DNA of 64,000 bases, taken from Streptomyces resistomycificus. GTDB taxonomy: Bacteria > Actinomycetota > Actinomycetes > Streptomycetales > Streptomycetaceae. A program made the position numbers and the translations under genes. The stretch is taken from contig NZ_KQ948990.1 in the NCBI RefSeq assembly GCF_001514265.1, positions 447,673-511,672 on the forward strand, written 5' to 3'. Position 1 is the first letter of the stretch. Each line of letters begins with the position of its first letter. The notes beneath the pieces are model-generated. The model did no database searches. It saw only the letters and a program-made list of their open reading frames with translations, and was not told the DNA's origin. This document shows, in pieces, positions 50,155 through 57,705 of this stretch.

Positions 50155-50656
50155 GAGATAGGGCTCCCTTCCCGAGTGGGGAACTGCCATGTGGGGATGG
50201 ACGGGAGCAATCTGACACATCGTCAGAACTGCTGGTTTCATTGATGCGCACGGGACACAGGACGGCAAGGGCGATATTCGGCCGGACAGATCCCGCTTGC
50301 TACAAAGAGGGCACGTTAAGCAGTTTCGGCGCGCCGACATATCGACGGCATACCGAACAGCAGCGGGCGGAACAATAAAGTCCGGATTTCGGTCCCGTGA
50401 CAAGAACCGGCAGGTCCACGGGAAATACCCACACCCGCGCTGCTCACCTGCGGATCAACCCGATATCGACCTTCGTTGCCGTCCGATTGATCCACTCCAT
50501 TCTGACCGAAACGAATCAACGAGTACGTGTAGCATCGACTGGCAGCGGCCCACTAATTCACCGGCGAAGGATGTCGGGCCGCCAACGGGGGCACCACAAT
50601 CTGCACCCGCGCACTCTCTTCACGCATGCGAATGTTGACGCGAACGAAGGGATCGC
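50155..50656. promoter_or_regulatory. Long divergent spacer with dyad TCTGAC-N5-GTCAGA
   Basis: A 502-bp region between the leftward secreted-protein gene and the rightward response-regulator gene. The perfect dyad at 50211-50227 lies 57 bases before the secreted-protein gene and shares CTGA-N6-GTCAG with 49550-49564. The rest (50228-50656) is AT-richer than its neighbours and holds no convincing gene. Promoters for both directions are expected here. Confidence 0.5.
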
Positions 50657-51322
50657 ATGTCATCGATACGAGTCCTGCTCGTGGACAGCGAGCGGCTAGT
50701 GGCCGAAGGATTTCAGAAGTTACTGGAGGGATTCTCCGAGTTCTCCGTCGTTTCCGTCGCCCCTGACGGGCTGTCGGCCCTGAAGGAGGTACGCCGGGAG
50801 CGACCGCACCTGGTCGTCATGGGCCTGTGTCCGGCGGGGTCCGACTCCGCGCAGGTCGCCCGGGCGATCCGCCGGGACTTCCAGCACGTACGGATCGTCG
50901 TCCTCGCCACCAACCAGCAACCGGTCTACATGCGCGAGGCGTTCGCGGCGGGCGCCAACGCCTATCTCTCCCGCAACATCGGCGCGGACGAGCTGCGCGA
51001 CACCCTGCTCACCGTGCACCGCGAGGGGGCCGCCCTCTCCACCGTGGCGGCGGGGCAGATGCTGGAGATGCTGTCGGGGCGTCCGACCAACGGCGGCTCC
51101 CCCCTCTCCCTGCTCACCGAGCGCGAACGGCAGATCCTGTCCCTCGTGGCCGACGAGCAGGCCACCCACCGCATCGCCAAGCGTCTGGGCATCAGCCCGA
51201 AGACGGTCCGCAACTACCTCAGCCGCATCTACGCCAAGCTCGGCACCCAGAACCGCGTACAGACCGCGCTGTACGCCAAGCGCTCCCTGAACCGCCGGCC
51301 GGAGCCGGTCGCGGAGCTCTGA
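50657..51322 (+). CDS. LuxR-family atypical response regulator (degenerate receiver)
   Basis: A 221-residue protein with a receiver-like domain and an intact LuxR helix-turn-helix (LLTERERQILSLVA, RIAKRLGISPKTVRNYLSRI). In the receiver, the phospho-acceptor position is Gly56 (LVVMGLCPAG) rather than Asp, the acidic pair is DS rather than DD/ED, and the conserved Lys is Arg106 (YLSRNIG). It therefore cannot be phosphorylated in the usual way. No kinase is adjacent. Its position fits control of the polyketide cluster or the WxL locus. Confidence 0.9.
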   Translation: MSSIRVLLVDSERLVAEGFQKLLEGFSEFSVVSVAPDGLSALKEVRRERPHLVVMGLCPAGSDSAQVARAIRRDFQHVRIVVLATNQQPVYMREAFAAGANAYLSRNIGADELRDTLLTVHREGAALSTVAAGQMLEMLSGRPTNGGSPLSLLTERERQILSLVADEQATHRIAKRLGISPKTVRNYLSRIYAKLGTQNRVQTALYAKRSLNRRPEPVAEL

Positions 51323-51357
51323 CCTGCCCCGTCGGGGCACCCTGTCCCCTCCTCGGC

Positions 51358-51386
51358 AAATACGATACGCTCCTCGTAGCGTATTT
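51358..51386. promoter_or_regulatory. TetR-type operator before the exporter gene
   Basis: ATACGCT (51365-51371) and AGCGTAT (51378-51384) form a 7-bp dyad with a 6-base centre, nested in AAATACG/CGTATTT (51358-51364 and 51380-51386). It lies about 35 bases upstream of the exporter start. The TetR gene at 54218-54811 is the obvious candidate partner, but the link is inference. Confidence 0.65.
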
Positions 51387-51421
51387 GAATGGTTGCGCAC
51401 GAAACGAACCGAGGAGGGGGC

Positions 51422-52969
51422 ATGGCGCCCAACCGGTGGTGGACGCTGACCGTGGTGTCGGTGGGCAGCTTCATGCTGCTGCTCGACGTCACGATCGTGA
51501 ACATCGCGCTGCCCGACATCGAGGAGGCCCTGGACGCCACCCTCACGGACCTGCAGTGGGTGGTTGCGGCCTACGCCGTGGCGCTGTCGGCCGTGCTGCT
51601 CACCGCGGGCTCCCTCGCCGACCGGTTCGGCCGACGGGCGGTCTTCTCCTGGGGCATGGCGGTCTTCACGCTCGCCTCACTGCTGTGCGGCATCGCCCAG
51701 GACCCGCTCACTCTCATCGCGGCCCGGGTGCTGCAGGGGGTGGGCGGCGCCGCCCTGCTCGCGACCTCGCTGGCACTGCTCGCCGCCGCCTACCCCGACC
51801 ACCGCGACCGGCATGTCGCCCTCGCGGTCTGGGGCGCCGTCAGCGGGGCCGCGCTCGCCGTGGGACCGCTGGCCGGCGGGGTCCTGGTCGAGGCGGCCGG
51901 CTGGCGGTGGATCTTCCTGGTCAACCTGCCCGTCGGGGTCCTCGCCCTGATCGCCACCGCGCTGCGCGTCGCCGAGTCCCGGGCCGAGAGCGCCGGGCGG
52001 ATCGACTGGCCCGGCTTCCTCACCTTCGGCACCGCGCTCGGCGCCCTGTCCTTCGCCCTGCTGCGGGCCAACGAGGAGGGCTGGGGCAGCGCCCCGGTGG
52101 TCAGCGGCTTCGTCCTGTCGGCCGTGTCGATGACCGCGTTCGTGCTGGTCGAGCGCGCCCGGCGCGACCCCATGCTCCCCGGCGCCCTGTTCCGCAAGAT
52201 CACCACCACGGGTGCCGCCATCGGCGTCCTGGCCATGAGCTCCACGGCGTTCGCGCTGCTGCTGTACCTGACGCTGTACCTGCAGACGGTCCTCGGGCAC
52301 GAACCGCTGGCGGCCGGACTGCGGCTGCTGCCGCTGACCCTCTCCATCTTCGTCGCCTCCGCGATCGCCGCCCGGGTGGGCACCGTGCTGCCGGCCCGCT
52401 GGCTGGTCTCCGCGGGCCTGGCCTGCGTCGGGCTCGGACTGCTGCTGATGGGCGACCTCAGCGCGTCGGACGACTGGACCGCCCTGCTCGCCGGGCAGTT
52501 GGTGACCGGGCTCGGCGTCGGACTGGTCAACCCGAACGTGGTCGCCGCCGCCATGGGCGCGGTCGAACCGGCCCGGGTCGGGGTGGCCTCGGGGCTGAGC
52601 AACACCTGCCGCTCCCTGGGCATCGCCGTCGGCATCGCCGCCCTGGGCGCGGTCTTCGCCGACCGGGTGCGCGACGCGGTGCACGACGCCCTCGCCGGCA
52701 CCCCGCTCCAGGAGCGGGCGGGAGAGCTCGGCCACGCCGTCTCCTCCGGACAGATGGGTCCCGCCCTCGCCGGACTCCCGCCCGAGCAGCGGGGGATCTT
52801 CACCGAGGCGGCGCACTCCGCGTTCGTCGACGGGCTGAACTCGATCCTGACGGTGGCGGCGGTGGTGGCCTTCGTGGGCGCGCTCGCCGTCATCCCGCTC
52901 ATTCGCAGCCGCGACCTCTCCGGCACCGGGCCCGACGGCCAACCCCTGCCGATCGCCGCCGGGCACTGA
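51422..52969 (+). CDS. MFS exporter, DHA2/EmrB-QacA family
   Basis: A 515-residue protein with about 14 helices. First-helix motif LDVTIVNIALPDIEEALD, motif A GSLADRFGRRA and motif C GPLAGGVLVEAAGWRW are present. GAGGAGGGGG precedes the ATG at 51422. Placed at the edge of a polyketide cluster with a dyad operator and a nearby TetR gene, it is the likely product exporter and self-resistance pump. Confidence 0.9.
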   Translation: MAPNRWWTLTVVSVGSFMLLLDVTIVNIALPDIEEALDATLTDLQWVVAAYAVALSAVLLTAGSLADRFGRRAVFSWGMAVFTLASLLCGIAQDPLTLIAARVLQGVGGAALLATSLALLAAAYPDHRDRHVALAVWGAVSGAALAVGPLAGGVLVEAAGWRWIFLVNLPVGVLALIATALRVAESRAESAGRIDWPGFLTFGTALGALSFALLRANEEGWGSAPVVSGFVLSAVSMTAFVLVERARRDPMLPGALFRKITTTGAAIGVLAMSSTAFALLLYLTLYLQTVLGHEPLAAGLRLLPLTLSIFVASAIAARVGTVLPARWLVSAGLACVGLGLLLMGDLSASDDWTALLAGQLVTGLGVGLVNPNVVAAAMGAVEPARVGVASGLSNTCRSLGIAVGIAALGAVFADRVRDAVHDALAGTPLQERAGELGHAVSSGQMGPALAGLPPEQRGIFTEAAHSAFVDGLNSILTVAAVVAFVGALAVIPLIRSRDLSGTGPDGQPLPIAAGH

Positions 52970-53007
52970 CCCGCGCCGGCCCCGCACGCAACCCCCAGGA
53001 GCGATCC

Positions 53008-54207
53008 ATGAAGACCGAGACCGCCCAGTGCGTCGTCGTCGGCGGCGGCCCCGCCGGGATGATGGCAGGACTGCTGCTCGCCCGGCAGGGCGTGGAGGTC
53101 ACCGTCGTCGAGAAGCACGGCGACTTCCTGCGGGACTTCCGCGGCGACACCGTGCACCCCTCGACCCTCCAGGTCATCGACGAACTGGGGCTGTTGGAGG
53201 AGTTCCTGCAGATCCCGCACACCAAGGTCACCGACATCACCGTGAGCACGGCCGCGGGGCCGACCACGTTCGCCGACTTCTCCAAGATCCGCAGCCGCTA
53301 CCCGTACATCGCGTTCATGCCGCAGTGGGACGTCCTGGACTTCCTGGCCCGCAAGGCCGGGGAACTGCCCGGCTTCCGGCTGCTGCAGAAGACCGAGGGC
53401 ACCACCGTGATCCGCGAGGGCGACCGGGTGTGCGGAGTGCGCGCGGACACCCCGGAGGGGCCGCTGGAGATCCGGTCCGACCTGGTGATCGCCGCGGACG
53501 GCCGCCACTCGACCATGCGCAAGGCCGTAGGACTGCGGGTGGCGGCGAGCGCGGCGCCCATGGACGTGCTGTGGTTCCGGCTCGAGCGCGAACCCGGCGA
53601 GACCATGACCTTCCTGCACACCGGACAGGGCTTCGTGCTGATCACCATCGACCGGGGCGCCTACTGGCAGGTCGCGTACGTCATCCCGCAGGGCCAGTAC
53701 GACGCCGTACGGGCGGAGGGCCTCGGCCGCCTCAGGGCCGACGTGTCCTCGGTGCACCCGCCGTTCGCCGAGCGCGTCGAGCGGGAGATCCGGGACTGGG
53801 ACGACGTGAAGCTCCTCGGCGTCCGGGTCGACCGGTTGCGCACCTGGTATCGGCCCGGCCTGCTGTGCGTCGGAGACGCGGCGCACGCCATGTCCCCGGC
53901 CGGCGGAGTCGGCATCAACCTCGCCGTGCAGGACGCGGTGGCGGCCGCGCGGATGCTCGGGCCGGTGCTGCGCACCGGACGTACGCCGACCCCGCAGGAG
54001 CTGCGCCGGGTCCAGCGGCGGCGCGAACTGCCGGTACGGGCCGTGCAGTTGGCGCAGGTGCACATGCTGGCCGACCTGTATCCGAAGGACCGCGGGTCGG
54101 TGGTGGAGCGGCCGTTCGCGGCCCGGCTGGTGCGGCGCTTCCCGTCCCTGAACCGGTGGACGGCGCAGTTCATCGGTGTGGGGCTGCGTCCTGAGCACGT
54201 GTCCTGA
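53008..54207 (+). CDS. FAD-dependent monooxygenase, class A (PHBH/UbiH-like)
   Basis: A 399-residue flavoprotein. It has the Rossmann motif VVGGGPAGMMAGLLLARQG, the DG motif IAADGRHSTMRKAVG, and the GD motif LLCVGDAAHAMSPAGGVGIN. Such enzymes hydroxylate or epoxidise aromatic polyketides using NAD(P)H and oxygen. AGGAG lies 8 bases before the ATG. It follows the exporter by 38 bases and probably shares its promoter. Likely a tailoring oxygenase, but an inactivating role is also possible. Confidence 0.9.
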   Translation: MKTETAQCVVVGGGPAGMMAGLLLARQGVEVTVVEKHGDFLRDFRGDTVHPSTLQVIDELGLLEEFLQIPHTKVTDITVSTAAGPTTFADFSKIRSRYPYIAFMPQWDVLDFLARKAGELPGFRLLQKTEGTTVIREGDRVCGVRADTPEGPLEIRSDLVIAADGRHSTMRKAVGLRVAASAAPMDVLWFRLEREPGETMTFLHTGQGFVLITIDRGAYWQVAYVIPQGQYDAVRAEGLGRLRADVSSVHPPFAERVEREIRDWDDVKLLGVRVDRLRTWYRPGLLCVGDAAHAMSPAGGVGINLAVQDAVAAARMLGPVLRTGRTPTPQELRRVQRRRELPVRAVQLAQVHMLADLYPKDRGSVVERPFAARLVRRFPSLNRWTAQFIGVGLRPEHVS

Positions 54208-54217
54208 GGGGCCGCTC

Positions 54218-54811
54218 TCAGGCGGCCCGGATCGCCGGCCAGATGGTGTCGACCACCGCGTCCGCCCAGTCTGCCGGCGGCGGCGCGCCCCGGACGGCGA
54301 ACCGGGCGATGAAGGAACCGGCCAGCATGCTGACCACCGTCTCGTAGTCGGCGTCCGCCCTCAGCTCACCGCTCTCCACGCCGGACCGGAGCGTCTGGAA
54401 GATGACCTCCAGCCGCGGCCCCAGAATGGTCTCGCGGAACACCTGGGTGAACTCCGGGTCCTCGTCGCCGTGCAGCAGGGCGACCAGGGCCCGGAGGCCG
54501 ACGACCTCTTCCAGACCATGTCGGAATTGCGTGAGCAAATAGACCAGCCGTTCCCGCACCGGAAGGCCGGGGGACGGCTCGGGGATGTCCTCGACGAAAG
54601 CGAGCGAGGACCTCAGAAGTTCATAGCGGTTCTTGTACCGGCGGTAGATGGTGGTCTTCGCGGAACCCGAATACTGGGCCACCGCCTCGACCGTGACCCC
54701 CTGCGGGCCGCGTTCCCGCAGCAGGGCGAGAGCGGCCAGATTGATTCCCCTGGACACTTCGGCACTGCGCGGGCGCCCCGGAGCGGACCGGGCGATATCT
54801 TGTTCAACCAT
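54218..54811 (-). CDS. TetR-family transcriptional regulator
   Basis: A 197-residue regulator with an N-terminal helix-turn-helix (ALALLRERGPQGVTVEAVAQ, SGSAKTTIYRRYKNRYELL) and a helical ligand domain. It is convergent with the monooxygenase gene and lies downstream of the acyltransferase, in the same direction as the biosynthetic run. It probably represses the exporter through the dyad at 51358-51386. The ligand may be the cluster product. Confidence 0.88.
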   Translation of the reverse strand: MVEQDIARSAPGRPRSAEVSRGINLAALALLRERGPQGVTVEAVAQYSGSAKTTIYRRYKNRYELLRSSLAFVEDIPEPSPGLPVRERLVYLLTQFRHGLEEVVGLRALVALLHGDEDPEFTQVFRETILGPRLEVIFQTLRSGVESGELRADADYETVVSMLAGSFIARFAVRGAPPPADWADAVVDTIWPAIRAA

Positions 54812-54842
54812 TGCGCCCAGTATAGGGACGGCCGAGGAGGGC

Positions 54843-56120
54843 CTATACGGCGGAACGGGACCCTGGGTAAACCCCGCTCCAGCCCACCGGAACACCCGCC
54901 GTGTGCAACCGCCCCAGCGCCATGAGCATGGGCCCGGTGCCGTCCGTGCTCCGGCCGAGCGAGGCCAGCCACAGCCGCCCCTCCCCCGGCAGACAGCGGG
55001 CCCCGAGCCCGACCAGCGCCCGGCCGGGCCCGGCCTCCACATGGGCGCGGACACCGAGTTCGTCCAGGACGCGGACGGCGTTTAGGAACCGCACCGGGCC
55101 GCTCAGGTGCCGGACCCAGTGCTCGGGGGCAGGCGGGCCCTTGACCCCGGCGCCGGTGACCGTGGACACGAGGGGGATGCGGGGCGGACGCGTGCGGATC
55201 CCCGCGGCCACGGCCCGCAGTTCGTCCGCCGCCGGTTCCTGGAGCGGGGAGTGCAGACCCGACGACACCGGCAGAGCGCTGGTACGGACACCGGAGGCCG
55301 TGAGGCGGTCGACCAGTCGGGCGAGCTCCGCTTTCCGGCCCGACAGGGACACCTCGCCCGGGGAGATGACCGCCGCGAGCCCGACCGACGGCCCGGTCTC
55401 CGCGAGGAGTTCCAGCGCGGCCTCCTCCCCCAGGCCGACCACCGCCATCGCGCCGTCCGTGACCCGCTCGGCCAGGGTGACCTGCGTGCCCAGCAGCAGC
55501 ACCGCGTCCTCCGGGTCGAGGACCCCGGCCCAGCAGGTGGCCGCGTACTCGCCCGAACTGAAGCCGAGCACCGCCGCGGGTTCCACCCCCCAGCTGCGCC
55601 ACAGCTCGGCCAGCGCGTAGTTCACGCAGAACGTGCCGAGGGCCGCGTGGGCGAGGCGGTGCACCACGGCCGGCCCCGCGCCGGGGTCGAGCAGGTCCTG
55701 CAGGGGAACGGCGGTGAACGGCCGGGCCGCCTCCGCGCACCGGTCGAAGGCGGCCCGGAAGACGGGTTCGGTGCGGTGCAGACCCCGGCCCATCCCGGCG
55801 TACTGCGCCCCCTGACCGCTGAACAGGAAGGCGACCGGCGGCCGGCGAGCCGGGTCCGCGTGCCCGACGGACACCTCCCGGACCGGCTCGCCCGCCAGGT
55901 GGGCGCCGATCCGGTCGGCCATCTCACCCGCCGTGCGGCCCACCACGCCCATCCGTTGGCCGGAATGCGGCCCTCCGGCGGCCTCGGCGCACCACGCGGC
56001 CGGTGAGGCCCCGCCGAGCCGGGCGAGCCGGGCGGCGGTGTCGCGGGCGACTTCGTCGAGGGCGTGAGAGGTGTCGGCGGAGAGGGTGAGGAGGTGGGTG
56101 GTGCGGGCGTCGTACGCCAT
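54843..56120 (-). CDS. Discrete acyltransferase resembling a type I PKS AT domain
   Basis: A 425-residue protein. Residues 1-90 look like the KS-AT linker of modular type I synthases (THLLTLSADTSHALDEVARD), followed by the AT domain with GQGAQ (102-106), nucleophile region GFSSG (Ser188; usually GHSxG) and catalytic His290 in GLHSPL. The Arg that binds the malonyl carboxylate aligns with Gln213 by eye, so a non-carboxylated starter acyl group is likely. It closes the biosynthetic run, 110 bases after the cyclase gene. Confidence 0.85.
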   Translation of the reverse strand: MAYDARTTHLLTLSADTSHALDEVARDTAARLARLGGASPAAWCAEAAGGPHSGQRMGVVGRTAGEMADRIGAHLAGEPVREVSVGHADPARRPPVAFLFSGQGAQYAGMGRGLHRTEPVFRAAFDRCAEAARPFTAVPLQDLLDPGAGPAVVHRLAHAALGTFCVNYALAELWRSWGVEPAAVLGFSSGEYAATCWAGVLDPEDAVLLLGTQVTLAERVTDGAMAVVGLGEEAALELLAETGPSVGLAAVISPGEVSLSGRKAELARLVDRLTASGVRTSALPVSSGLHSPLQEPAADELRAVAAGIRTRPPRIPLVSTVTGAGVKGPPAPEHWVRHLSGPVRFLNAVRVLDELGVRAHVEAGPGRALVGLGARCLPGEGRLWLASLGRSTDGTGPMLMALGRLHTAGVPVGWSGVYPGSRSAV

Positions 56121-56166
56121 GGCGGGAGGCCTTTCGCTGGGGAGGCGGGCCGGAGGCCGGTCACTG

Positions 56167-56266
56167 TGGGGCGGGACCGGACTCCTGGAACCCGGTCACC
56201 TTGGGGCGGGACCGGACTCCTGGAACCCGGTCACCTTGGGGCGGGACCGGACTCCTGGAACCCGGT
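56167..56266. repeat. Three tandem 35-bp repeats
   Basis: Units at 56167-56201, 56202-56236 and 56237-56266 (the last truncated by five bases) are nearly identical. Each carries GGGACCGGACTCCTGGAACC, a possible fold. They fill the gap between the acyltransferase start and the cyclase stop, and the cyclase C-terminus is encoded in the third unit. They look like recent slippage duplication and may affect expression of the acyltransferase gene. Confidence 0.85.
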
Positions 56267-57061
56267 ACGCGCCACCGCCCGGCACCAGGCCGCCCCCGCG
56301 TCGGCGAGGGCTACGGGGAACGCCATGAACGTGAACGGGCCGTCCGGCAGCGCCCGCAGCCGGGCCAGCCCCTCGATCTGGACGAACTCCCGTCGCCTGC
56401 CGTGCAGATGGGTGGGCCACAGGGCGCCGGAGTCGCCCGTCGCGAAGAAGTCCTCGACCATCCGGCGGGCCGGCCCGTCGAAGCTCCAGCAGTCCGTGCC
56501 GAGCACCTTCACGCCGAGGTCCAGGAGCAGGTCGACGGCCTCGGGGGTGATCGCCGTGGACTCGGTGTAGTACGCCGGTGTGCCGAGCCGCAGGTCGGAG
56601 TCGGTGCGGAACAGCACCACCCAGCCGGGGCCGACCTCCGGGCCGGCCGCGCGCAACGCGTCCTTGACGTCGGCGGCCGTCACCCGGCCCCCGCAGCCGC
56701 GCACGTCGAGGACGACACCGGGGCCGTGGAACCACTCCAGGGGCAGGTCCATGACCTTCTTCGCGGGGCGACCCTCGCACTCCGGGCCGTAGTGGAAGGG
56801 CGCGTCGACGTGGGTGCCCTGGTGGACGGACATCCGGTAGAACTCGTTGGACATGAAGCAGCCGTCGGGCAGGTCCTGCTCGCGCAGCCGGCGGCTGCCG
56901 GTCAGCCAGCGCAGGTGGTTGACGAACCGGTCCCGGCGGCTGTCCCCCGGCAACGCCCGGATGCGGCGGGAGAGATGGCGGATGCCGTCCCGGTGGAGCC
57001 ACTGCTCGAACTCGACGCCGGGGGCGCGGCGGCTGACGGGGATGCTCAGATCGACGAACAC
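56231..57061 (-). CDS. PF04199-type polyketide cyclase / kynurenine-formamidase-like protein
   Basis: A 276-residue protein. The fold is suggested by FVDLSIPVSRRAPG, the metal-binding motif HQGTHVDAPFHYG (His and Asp ligands), and LGTDCWSFD. The family includes kynurenine formamidases and several proteins of aromatic polyketide clusters called cyclases. It probably closes or dehydrates a ring of the polyketide. GAGGAG precedes the GTG at 57061, which lies two bases after the ICMT stop. The C-terminus (TGFQESGPAPR) lies in the 35-bp repeat and may be a recent change. Confidence 0.85.
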   Translation of the reverse strand: MFVDLSIPVSRRAPGVEFEQWLHRDGIRHLSRRIRALPGDSRRDRFVNHLRWLTGSRRLREQDLPDGCFMSNEFYRMSVHQGTHVDAPFHYGPECEGRPAKKVMDLPLEWFHGPGVVLDVRGCGGRVTAADVKDALRAAGPEVGPGWVVLFRTDSDLRLGTPAYYTESTAITPEAVDLLLDLGVKVLGTDCWSFDGPARRMVEDFFATGDSGALWPTHLHGRRREFVQIEGLARLRALPDGPFTFMAFPVALADAGAAWCRAVARTGFQESGPAPR

Positions 57062-57063
57062 GG

Positions 57064-57705
57064 CTACTCCTCGGTCGGTTCCGGCCGCCGCCGGAGGCTC
57101 GCTCTCGGCTGCTTCCGCACGCCCCGGCGCCCCGGGCCCGCCGCGGTGCCGGGGATCCACGCGGGCACGGCACGCCGGTAGGCGTCGTACTCGGCGCCGA
57201 AGGTCGCTGCCAGTCCCGGCTCCTCGACCCGGCGGCCGGTCGTCCAGGACACGGCCAGCACGAACGCCGCCCACAGGGCGATGCCCGGCGCGGACCACAG
57301 CAGGGTCTCGCCGGCCAGGACGAGGGTCATCCCGGCGGCCATGGGGTTGCGGACCACCGCGTACCAGCCGGACCGCACGAGATACCGGGGCGGGCGGTCG
57401 CCCAGCGGGGTCGGCTGGCGCAGGTAGACCCGGTCCACGGCGTCCGCGGTCATCCACGCGCCGAGGAGGACGAGGACGACTCCGGCGGGCAGCGACAGCC
57501 AGCGGGCCAGGGGCGGTCGCGGGCCGGGCAGCCACAGCCCCAGCACGCCGGGCACGATCCCGGCGACGGTGAGGGGAATCAGCAGCGGACCGGCGCGAAG
57601 ACGACGACCACGGTCCACGCCGGCCTCGCCGCCCCCCTCGCGCCTCACACCGGCCTCACCGTCACCCCCGCGCCTCACACCGGGCTCACCACCGCGGCCG
57701 CTCAC
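57064..57705 (-). CDS. ICMT/phospholipid-methyltransferase-like membrane protein
   Basis: A 213-residue protein. The N-terminus is a short degenerate tandem repeat (GGEPGVRRGGDGEAGVRREG and further), then three or four membrane segments and the C-terminal SAM-binding signature YAVVRNPMAAGMTL and EEPGLAATFGAEYDAYRR seen in isoprenylcysteine and phospholipid methyltransferases. It starts with GTGA overlapping the kinase stop. It may methylate a carboxylate or hydroxyl of the product at the membrane. Confidence 0.83.
   Translation of the reverse strand: MSGRGGEPGVRRGGDGEAGVRREGGGEAGVDRGRRLRAGPLLIPLTVAGIVPGVLGLWLPGPRPPLARWLSLPAGVVLVLLGAWMTADAVDRVYLRQPTPLGDRPPRYLVRSGWYAVVRNPMAAGMTLVLAGETLLWSAPGIALWAAFVLAVSWTTGRRVEEPGLAATFGAEYDAYRRAVPAWIPGTAAGPGRRGVRKQPRASLRRRPEPTEE

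Noticed and set aside
53008..54811. Monooxygenase plus TetR considered as a separate tetracycline-inactivation (TetX-like) resistance cassette
   Set aside because: The flavoprotein family is right, but the location beside a type II PKS run makes a tailoring role more likely. Resistance cannot be excluded or shown from sequence alone.
56167..56266. Tandem repeats considered as a CRISPR array
   Set aside because: The units are directly adjacent with no spacers, only three copies, and no cas genes are near.
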